5,268 nt of DNA from Nevskiales bacterium (GTDB lineage: Bacteria; Pseudomonadota; Gammaproteobacteria; Nevskiales; Nevskiaceae), in assembly GCA_022616655.1 (NCBI GenBank), contig JAKEEJ010000035.1:1-5268 (forward strand), read 5' to 3'. The notes under the pieces were generated by a model. The model was not told the origin of the DNA and did no database searches. It saw only the letters and a program-made list of their open reading frames with translations. The position numbers and the translations under genes are program-made. Below, piece after piece: positions 1 through 5,268 of the stretch (position 1 is its first letter; each line of letters begins with the position of its first letter).

Positions 1-2480
1 GGCTGCTCGAAGGCATCGAACATCACGTCGCCTGCAAGAACTTCGTCAAGGCCGCTTCGAAAGGGGTCGTCAAGGTCATGTCCAAGATGGGCATCTCCTC
101 CATCCAGAGCTACCGCGGTGCGCAGGTGTTCGAGGCGCTGGGGCTGCGCCAGGACGTGGTGGACGAATATTTCACCTGGACGTCGTCACGCGTGGGCGGC
201 ATCGGCCTCGACGTCATCGCCCGGGAAGCCCTGACCCGTCATCGTGCCGCGTTTCCGGAGCGCCCGGTGAACGGCCACGTGTTGCCGGCGGGCGGGCTCT
301 ACCAGTGGCGGCCCGACGGGGAGTACCACCTGTTCAATCCCGAGTCCATCCACCGTCTGCAGAAAGCCGTACGGGTCGGCAGTTACGCGCTGTACAAGGA
401 GTATGCGCAGGGCATCAACCATCAGGCGACGAACCTGTGCACGCTGCGCGGACTCCTCGACTTCAAACCGGGCGATGCCATCCCGCTGGATCAGGTGGAA
501 CCGGTGGAACGCATCCTGAAGCGTTTCAAATCGGGCGCCATGTCCTACGGCTCCATCAGCCAGGAGGCCCACGAAACCCTCGCCATCGCAATGAACCGCA
601 TCGGCGGCAAGAGCAACACCGGCGAAGGCGGCGAAGACCCCGAGCGTTTCCGTCCCCTGCCGAACGGCGACTCGAAAAACTCGGCCATCAAGCAGGTGGC
701 CTCGGGGCGCTTCGGCGTTACCAGCGAGTATCTGGTCAATGCCCAGGAGCTGCAGATCAAGATGGCGCAGGGCGCAAAACCTGGCGAGGGTGGGCAGCTT
801 CCCGGGGGCAAAGTCTATCCCTGGATCGCCAAAACACGCCTGACCACGGCGGGTGTGGGCCTGATTTCGCCGCCACCGCACCACGACATCTACTCGATTG
901 AAGACCTCGCCGAACTGATTCACGACCTCAAGAACGCCAACCGCCACGCGCGTGTCAGCGTGAAGCTGGTGGCCGAGGTGGGCGTCGGCACGATTGCGGC
1001 CGGCGTGGCGAAGGCGCACGCGGACGTCGTGTTGATCAGCGGCTACGACGGCGGAACCGGCGCCTCGCCGCAAACCTCGCTCGTGCACGCGGGCCTGCCG
1101 TGGGAGCTCGGTCTGGCCGAAACGCACCAGACGCTGGTGCTGAACAAGCTGCGCAGCCGCATCGCGGTTGAAACCGACGGGCAGCTCAAGACCGGCCGCG
1201 ACGTCGCCATCGCCGCACTGCTCGGCGCCGAGGAATTCGGCTTCGCCACCGCGCCGCTGGTGGCGGCGGGCTGCATCGTGATGCGCGTCTGCCACCTCAA
1301 CACCTGCCCGGTCGGTGTCGCAACCCAGGACCCGCGCCTGCGGCAGCGCTTCACCGGCAAACCCGAGCACGTCGTCAACTTCATGCGCTTTGTCGCGGAG
1401 GAACTGCGCGAAATCATGGCGCAGCTCGGCTTCCGCACGCTGGAAGACATGATCGGCCGCGTGGACCGTCTCGAACCGCGCAAGGCCGTGGAACACTGGA
1501 AGGCACGCGGCCTGGATTTCAGCAACCTGCTCTACGTCCCCGAGGCCGGGCCCGAAGTGGGGCGCTACTGCCAGATTCCGCAGGACCACGGCCTTGAAAA
1601 ATCGCTCGATCTCACGACGCTGCTCGAGCTGTGCCGGCCGGCGATTGAACGCGGCGAACCGGTCACGGCGGAACTGCCAATCCGCAACGTCAACCGCGTG
1701 GTCGGCACCATCACGGGCTCCGAGCTCACCCGGAAATGGGGCGGCCAGGGGCTGAAGGACGACACGATCCGCATTCAGTTCAAGGGTTCGGCCGGCCAGA
1801 GCTTCGGCGCCTTCATGCCCCGCGGCATGACCTTTGTGCTGGAAGGTGACGCCAACGATTACCTGGGCAAGGGCCTTTCGGGCGGCAAGCTCATCGTGTA
1901 TCCGCCGGCGGCGTCCACGTTCGTGCCCGAGGACAACATCATCGTCGGCAACGTCGTGTTGTACGGCGCGACGGGCGGCGAAGCCTACATCCGCGGCATG
2001 GCCGGCGAACGCTTCTGTGTGCGCAACAGCGGCGTCAACGCCGTCGTCGAAGCCGTGGGCGACCACGGCTGCGAGTACATGACCGGCGGGCGCGTCGTCG
2101 TGCTGGGACCCACCGGACGCAACTTTGGCGCCGGCATGTCGGGCGGGATTGCCTACGTGCTCGACGAGCGCGGCGATTTCCCGGAACGGGTGAACACCCA
2201 GATGGTGGACCTCGAGCGGCTTGAGAAGCCCGACGAGGTGGCGGTCGTGCGCGCCATGATCGAACGGCACCTGACCTATACCGGGAGCACGCGCGCCCGT
2301 GCCGTACTCGACCGCTGGCAGACCCTGATTCCCCGCTTCGTCAAGATCATGCCCAGGGACTACCAGCGCATGATGGCGTGCATCAGCCGCGCGCACGGCC
2401 AGGGCCTCACGGGCGAAGAAGCCATCATGGCCGCCTTTGAAGAGAACGCCCACGACCTCGCGCGCGTGGGTGGAAACTGA
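1..2480 (+). CDS. gltB: Glutamate synthase (NADPH-type) large subunit, C-terminal part; 5' end outside window
   Basis: Large (alpha) subunit of glutamate synthase, a cytoplasmic iron-sulfur flavoprotein. With GltD it turns glutamine plus 2-oxoglutarate into two glutamates. The reading frame is open from base 3, so the gene begins upstream; an ATG at 78 is internal. The 825 residues seen are a bit over half of the usual ~1,500, so the N-terminal amidotransferase domain is missing from view. Counting from base 3, the synthase domain covers roughly residues 140-510. It carries the [13 protein letters not shown] loop (from 259), the FMN-site stretch [13 protein letters not shown] (from 347) and the 3Fe-4S cysteines at 424, 430 and 435 (C-x5-C-x4-C, the known spacing). 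The C-terminal GXGXG beta-helix covers about 563-722, starting around [10 protein letters not shown] and including [10 protein letters not shown] at 595. No break or missing key residue is seen. It is followed 101 bases later by gltD. Identification is very secure. Confidence 0.97.
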   Translation, partial: LLEGIEHHVACKNFVKAASKGVVKVMSKMGISSIQSYRGAQVFEALGLRQDVVDEYFTWTSSRVGGIGLDVIAREALTRHRAAFPERPVNGHVLPAGGLYQWRPDGEYHLFNPESIHRLQKAVRVGSYALYKEYAQGINHQATNLCTLRGLLDFKPGDAIPLDQVEPVERILKRFKSGAMSYGSISQEAHETLAIAMNRIGGKSNTGEGGEDPERFRPLPNGDSKNSAIKQVASGRFGVTSEYLVNAQELQIKMAQGAKPGEGGQLPGGKVYPWIAKTRLTTAGVGLISPPPHHDIYSIEDLAELIHDLKNANRHARVSVKLVAEVGVGTIAAGVAKAHADVVLISGYDGGTGASPQTSLVHAGLPWELGLAETHQTLVLNKLRSRIAVETDGQLKTGRDVAIAALLGAEEFGFATAPLVAAGCIVMRVCHLNTCPVGVATQDPRLRQRFTGKPEHVVNFMRFVAEELREIMAQLGFRTLEDMIGRVDRLEPRKAVEHWKARGLDFSNLLYVPEAGPEVGRYCQIPQDHGLEKSLDLTTLLELCRPAIERGEPVTAELPIRNVNRVVGTITGSELTRKWGGQGLKDDTIRIQFKGSAGQSFGAFMPRGMTFVLEGDANDYLGKGLSGGKLIVYPPAASTFVPEDNIIVGNVVLYGATGGEAYIRGMAGERFCVRNSGVNAVVEAVGDHGCEYMTGGRVVVLGPTGRNFGAGMSGGIAYVLDERGDFPERVNTQMVDLERLEKPDEVAVVRAMIERHLTYTGSTRARAVLDRWQTLIPRFVKIMPRDYQRMMACISRAHGQGLTGEEAIMAAFEENAHDLARVGGN

Positions 2481-2481
2481 A

Positions 2482-2589
2482 ATGCGTCACGACTATCAGG
2501 ACTCGGGGAAACCCAGGCCATGGGTCAGGTGCTTTTTCTTCGCTTTCTTACGCCTCACGCCTCACGCCTCACACCTCACGCATGGGTAA
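2482..2589 (+). other. Possible 35-codon leader ORF bridging gltB and gltD (doubtful)
   Basis: An ATG lies one base after the gltB TGA (TGAAATG) and opens a 35-codon frame. It reads through the heptamer array and stops with TAA at 2587-2589, just inside gltD, overlapping the gltD ATG. A weak purine-rich GGTGGA lies about 8 bases before its ATG. The predicted peptide has no recognisable domain, and its C-terminal part ([11 protein letters not shown]) is simply translated repeat. It is more likely a chance frame than a gene. If translated, its role would be to carry ribosomes from gltB to the gltD start rather than to make a functional peptide. This is inference from layout only. Confidence 0.15.
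2551..2581 (+). repeat. Tandem 7-base repeat (CGCCTCA x4 plus partial) abutting the gltD start
   Basis: Three exact copies of CGCCTCA start at 2551, 2558 and 2565. A fourth copy with one change (CACCTCA) starts at 2572, and a partial CGC at 2579-2581 runs directly into the gltD ATG at 2582. The preceding spacer (about 2531-2550) is pyrimidine-rich, with the near-duplicate TTTCTTCGC / TTTCTTACGC. The array fills the place where a ribosome binding site would normally be. On the message it is C-rich (CCTCAC), resembling the anti-Shine-Dalgarno end of 16S rRNA rather than its complement. The rest of the gltB-gltD spacer holds no promoter or terminator that I can support. Confidence 0.95.
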
Positions 2590-4066
2590 ACCCACCGGCT
2601 TCATCGAATACTTGCGGGAACTGCCCGCGGATCGCACGCCGGTCGAGCGCATCCGGGACTGGAACGAGTTCCACTTCCACATGGCGGAACCGGCGCTGCG
2701 GCAGCAGGGCGCGCGCTGCATGGACTGCGGCGTGCCGTTCTGCCAGACGGGTACGCTGGTCAGCGGCATGGCTTCGGGCTGTCCCATCAACAATCTGATT
2801 CCCGAATGGAACGATCTCGTCTATCGGGGACTGTGGCGCGAGGCACTGGACCGGCTGCACAAGACCAACAACTTTCCCGAATTCACCGGTCGTGTGTGCC
2901 CCGCGCCCTGCGAAGGCTCGTGCGTGCTTGGCATCACTTCCCCGCCGGTCACCATCAAGAATATCGAGAACGCCATCGCGGACCGCGGTTGGGAAGAGGG
3001 CTGGATCGTTCCCGAACCGCCGACAACTCGTACGGGCAAGAAGGTCGCCGTCGTCGGCTCCGGACCCGCCGGGCTGGCAGCGGCAGCCCAGCTCAACAAA
3101 GCCGGCCACACGGTGACCGTGTTCGAACGCGAAGACCGTCCGGGTGGGCTGCTGATGTACGGCATCCCCAACATGAAACTCGACAAACGCGCCGTCGTCC
3201 TGCGCCGCCTCAAGCTGATGGAGGACGAGGGCATCACGTTCCGCTGCAACGCCGCCGTCGGCGATACCGTCCAGGCGCAACAGCTGCTGCGCGATTTCGA
3301 TGCCGTTGTGCTCTGTACCGGTGCCACCGTACCGCGCGACCTGGCCGTCGAAGGCCGCGCCCTGAACGGCGTCCACTTCGCCATGGACTACCTGACCACC
3401 AGCGCCAAGGCGTTGCTGGACGGCGGGGCGGATCGCGCGCCGATCCACGCCAAAGGCAAAGACGTCATGGTCATCGGCGGCGGCGACACCGGCACCGACT
3501 GTGTCGGTACCGCGATGCGCCAGAACTGCCGCACGCTCACTCAGATTGAAATTCTTCCGAAGCCGCCTGCCGAACGGGCCCCGGACAATCCCTGGCCCGA
3601 GTGGCCCAAGGTCTACAAACTCGACTACGGACAGGAAGAAGCCGCCGCGAAATCCGGTCAGGACCCCCGCGTCTATCGCACGACGGTAAAAAAACTCGCC
3701 GGTGACGCCACCGGCCAGGTGCAGTCGGTCGTGACCGTGGACATCGGCTGGGAGAAAAACCCGGCCGGTCAGTGGATCGCCCAGGAACGCGCCGGCAGCG
3801 AAAAAATACTCCCGGCCCAGCTGGTGCTGATTGCCATGGGATTCCTCGGACCCGAGCCTCGCGTTCTCAAAGACCTGGGCGTGGACAGCGACGCCCGCAG
3901 CAACATCAAGGCGGAGCACGGCTGCTTTAGCACGAACGTGAAGGGCGTTTTTGCCGCCGGCGACTGCCGGCGCGGTCAGAGCCTGATTGTCTGGGCCATC
4001 AACGAAGGCCGCGGTGCCGCGCGCGAGTGCGACCGTTACCTGATGGGCGGCACGGACTTGCCGTGA
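2582..4066 (+). CDS. gltD: Glutamate synthase small subunit (NADPH/FAD, iron-sulfur)
   Basis: Small (beta) subunit of glutamate synthase. It takes electrons from NADPH onto FAD and passes them through iron-sulfur clusters to GltB. It has 494 residues, a normal length. The N-terminal cluster-binding region has Cys46, 49, 54 and 67, then Cys106, 110 and 114 (the conserved [11 protein letters not shown] stretch). The insertion [11 protein letters not shown] between Cys54 and Cys67 matches the Bacillus-like GltD form as I recall it, not the shorter E. coli form. An FAD-binding GSGPAG begins at residue 159, the NAD(P)H-binding GGGDTG at 299, and the C-terminal FAD motif [13 protein letters not shown] at 455. 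The ATG is supported because MGKPTGF is the usual start of this family, although the frame stays open upstream and no Shine-Dalgarno site is visible; the heptamer array occupies that position. The stop TGA shares bases with the favoured pyrF GTG (GTGA, 4063-4066), suggesting coupled translation. Confidence 0.97.
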   Translation: MGKPTGFIEYLRELPADRTPVERIRDWNEFHFHMAEPALRQQGARCMDCGVPFCQTGTLVSGMASGCPINNLIPEWNDLVYRGLWREALDRLHKTNNFPEFTGRVCPAPCEGSCVLGITSPPVTIKNIENAIADRGWEEGWIVPEPPTTRTGKKVAVVGSGPAGLAAAAQLNKAGHTVTVFEREDRPGGLLMYGIPNMKLDKRAVVLRRLKLMEDEGITFRCNAAVGDTVQAQQLLRDFDAVVLCTGATVPRDLAVEGRALNGVHFAMDYLTTSAKALLDGGADRAPIHAKGKDVMVIGGGDTGTDCVGTAMRQNCRTLTQIEILPKPPAERAPDNPWPEWPKVYKLDYGQEEAAAKSGQDPRVYRTTVKKLAGDATGQVQSVVTVDIGWEKNPAGQWIAQERAGSEKILPAQLVLIAMGFLGPEPRVLKDLGVDSDARSNIKAEHGCFSTNVKGVFAAGDCRRGQSLIVWAINEGRGAARECDRYLMGGTDLP

Positions 4067-4842
4067 ACGGGAGACGGGAGACGGGAGACGGGAGACGGGG
4101 GGAAAAACTGTCGCTTCCAGCCACCCCCGATCCCATCCCTTCCTGCGAACGGTTGATTGCGGCGCTTGACGTGCCTGACGCCAATGCAGCGCGGGCTCTG
4201 GTCGTGCGCCTGGGCGATACCGTGGCGTTCTACAAAATCGGACTCGAGCTGTGCATGTCCACCGGCTTCTTCGGCCTGCTCGACTGGCTCAAGGCCGAAA
4301 ACAAGAAAGTCTTCGTGGACCTCAAGTTCTTCGACATTCCGGCCACGGTCGCACGCGCGGTGGCCGGTCTGGCCGCCCGCGGCGCGGACTTCTGTACGGT
4401 GCACGGCAATCAGACGATGATGGAAGCCGCTGCGGGCGCCAAAACGGGGGCCCTGCGCGTGCTCGCCGTGACCGCACTCACCAGTCTGGACCGCGGCGAT
4501 CTGGAAGACCTGGGGTTTCAATGCGACGTGGAAGCACTGGTGCTTTCGCGCGCCCGTCGCGCGCTGGCGGCCGGCTGCGACGGTGTGGTGTCATCGGGCC
4601 TCGAAGTCGCCCGCCTCAAAAAGGAGGTCGGCTCCAGACTGATCTGCGTCACCCCCGGCATTCGCCCGATTGAGAATCGGGACGAGTCATCGTCGAAGGG
4701 GGACCAGAAGCGGATCATGACCCCCGCCGCCGCCATCCAGGCCGGCGCGGATTACATCGTGGTGGGCCGTCCAATCCGCGATGCGGCCGATCCCCAGGCG
4801 ATGGCACGGACCATTCAAAATGAAATTGCCCGGAACCTCTAA
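4063..4842 (+). CDS. pyrF: Orotidine 5'-phosphate decarboxylase (start uncertain)
   Basis: Decarboxylates OMP to UMP, the last step of de novo pyrimidine synthesis; a cytoplasmic TIM-barrel dimer. With the start at GTG 4063 it is 259 residues. Key residues are Asp36 (ALDV), Lys58 (FYKIG), the catalytic Asp86-x-Lys88-x-x-Asp91 in [14 protein letters not shown] at 197-202, Gln215 in DQKR, and the phosphate-binding GRP at 235-237. All catalytic residues are present, so it should be active. The start is hard to place because there is no ATG before the conserved core. Candidates are GTG 4027 (40-base overlap with gltD, 271 residues), GTG 4063 (4-base GTGA overlap, GGA six bases upstream) and TTG 4153 (229 residues, leaving only five before the first catalytic Asp and having no ribosome site). 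I chose 4063. Its first ~17 residues are then partly translated heptamer repeat and probably dispensable. The active-site loop between IRP and DQKR is longer than in E. coli PyrF. The gene sits between gltD and hemE, which is not its usual gammaproteobacterial place. Confidence 0.93.
   Translation: MNGRRETGDGRRGEKLSLPATPDPIPSCERLIAALDVPDANAARALVVRLGDTVAFYKIGLELCMSTGFFGLLDWLKAENKKVFVDLKFFDIPATVARAVAGLAARGADFCTVHGNQTMMEAAAGAKTGALRVLAVTALTSLDRGDLEDLGFQCDVEALVLSRARRALAAGCDGVVSSGLEVARLKKEVGSRLICVTPGIRPIENRDESSSKGDQKRIMTPAAAIQAGADYIVVGRPIRDAADPQAMARTIQNEIARNL
4068..4099 (+). repeat. Tandem 7-base repeat (CGGGAGA x4 plus partial) at the gltD-pyrF junction
   Basis: Four exact copies of CGGGAGA start at 4068, 4075, 4082 and 4089, followed by CGGG and a run GGGAAAAA. 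The array begins one base after the gltD stop codon and lies within the pyrF frame if pyrF starts at GTG 4063 or 4027, encoding a basic, glycine-rich stretch ([11 protein letters not shown]). Its complement, TCTCCCG, matches the heptamer before gltD (rotated to CCTCACG) at 5 of 7 positions, so the two arrays look like variants of one repeat type in opposite orientations. Each copy contains GGGAG, which is Shine-Dalgarno-like. Confidence 0.95.
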
Positions 4843-5268
4843 CGACCGCCTGTTGCGCGCGCTCCGGCGCCAGCCGGTGGATCGTACGCCCGTGTGGATG
4901 ATGCGCCAGGCCGGGCGTTACCTGCCCGAATACCGGGCCACACGCGCCAAAGCCGGTGATTTCATGACGATGTGCCGGTCGCCGGAGCTGGCCTGCGAAG
5001 TCACCCTGCAGCCACTGGAACGCTTCCCGCTCGACGCCGCCATTCTGTTTTCGGACATTCTCACCATCCCTGACGCGATGGGGCTGGGCCTGTATTTTGT
5101 GGAGGGTGAAGGACCGCGTTTCCATCATCCCGTGCAAACCGCGGAGGCCATCCGCCGGCTGGGTGTACCGGATCCGGAAACCGAGCTGCGTTATGTGATG
5201 GACGCAGTACGCACGATACGCAGCGCGTTGCGCGGCTCGGTTCCCCTGATCGGCTTTGCGGGCAGCCC
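4820..5268 (+). CDS. hemE: Uroporphyrinogen decarboxylase, N-terminal part; 3' end outside window
   Basis: Removes four carboxyl groups from uroporphyrinogen III to give coproporphyrinogen III in haem synthesis; cytoplasmic, cofactor-free. The frame from ATG 4820 stays open to the window edge, giving 149 codons of the usual ~355. Visible are the start region [19 protein letters not shown], the family signature [11 protein letters not shown] (residues 28-38, with Arg29 and Arg33), [11 protein letters not shown], and FSDIL with Asp79. By motif, Arg29, Arg33 and Asp79 correspond to human Arg37, Arg41 and Asp86, which bind substrate or act in catalysis. [10 protein letters not shown] and GEGPRF follow, as in other proteobacterial HemE proteins. 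The start matches homologues in length. It overlaps the end of pyrF by 23 bases, so the two are surely co-transcribed and probably translationally coupled; only a weak GGA (4808-4810) precedes the ATG. Truncation is only by the window edge. Confidence 0.96.
   Translation, partial: MKLPGTSNDRLLRALRRQPVDRTPVWMMRQAGRYLPEYRATRAKAGDFMTMCRSPELACEVTLQPLERFPLDAAILFSDILTIPDAMGLGLYFVEGEGPRFHHPVQTAEAIRRLGVPDPETELRYVMDAVRTIRSALRGSVPLIGFAGS

Noticed and set aside
186..2453. A 755-codon open frame on the minus strand opposite gltB
   Set aside because: It is a shadow of the GC-biased third codon positions of gltB. The predicted protein is rich in His, Ala, Asp and Arg with no recognisable domain, while the + strand frame is clearly glutamate synthase.
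2511..2537. Possible terminator: ACCCA/TGGGT inverted repeat (loop GGCCA) followed by a T-run
   Set aside because: The stem is only 5 base pairs and the T-run starts 7 bases after it. Termination between two subunits of one enzyme would also make little sense.
2481..2581. A promoter for gltD in the gltB-gltD spacer
   Set aside because: No convincing -35/-10 pair with proper spacing is visible; the spacer is pyrimidine tract and repeat.
2520..2798. A 92-codon + strand frame overlapping the start of gltD
   Set aside because: It runs out of frame through the repeat and into gltD; the product is Arg/Ser/Ala-rich low-complexity sequence typical of a wrong frame.
2576..3919. A 447-codon open frame on the minus strand opposite gltD
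   Set aside because: Same cause: mirror of high-GC codon use in gltD. No family resemblance was seen, and the + strand protein is unambiguous.
4715..5137. A 140-codon minus-strand frame over the pyrF-hemE junction
   Set aside because: It lies opposite well-supported pyrF and hemE coding sequence and shows no recognisable domain.

Overview
The window is a stretch of a high-GC bacterial chromosome, most likely from a gammaproteobacterium. It is packed with housekeeping genes, all on the + strand and in the order gltB (3' part) - gltD - pyrF - hemE (5' part). The gammaproteobacterial assignment rests on the gltB-gltD-hemE order, which is familiar from Pseudomonas and relatives, and on proteobacterial-looking GltB and HemE sequences. 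I see no mobile elements, RNA genes, CRISPR arrays or defence genes.

Layout: bases 1-2480 encode the C-terminal half or so of the large subunit of glutamate synthase (FMN/3Fe-4S synthase domain, then the GXGXG beta-helix). A 101-base spacer (2481-2581) follows and ends in a tandem 7-base repeat that runs right up to the gltD ATG. gltD (2582-4066) encodes the complete small subunit. At its stop codon pyrF (orotidine 5'-phosphate decarboxylase) begins. A second tandem 7-base repeat lies inside the first codons of the most likely pyrF reading frame. hemE (uroporphyrinogen decarboxylase) starts 23 bases before the pyrF stop and runs off the right end. The overlaps and lack of visible promoters or terminators suggest one transcript from gltB through hemE.

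Functionally, GltB and GltD form one enzyme that makes glutamate from glutamine and 2-oxoglutarate. PyrF completes UMP synthesis and HemE acts in haem (tetrapyrrole) synthesis. They share no direct reaction, although glutamate is the source of the tetrapyrrole precursor in bacteria that use the C5 pathway, and glutamine feeds pyrimidine synthesis.

The genes themselves are ordinary. The unusual parts are the junctions. Two related heptamer arrays, in opposite orientations, sit exactly at the translation starts of gltD and pyrF. gltD has no visible Shine-Dalgarno site, and pyrF has no ATG start before its conserved core. I found no evidence for a novel multi-gene system.
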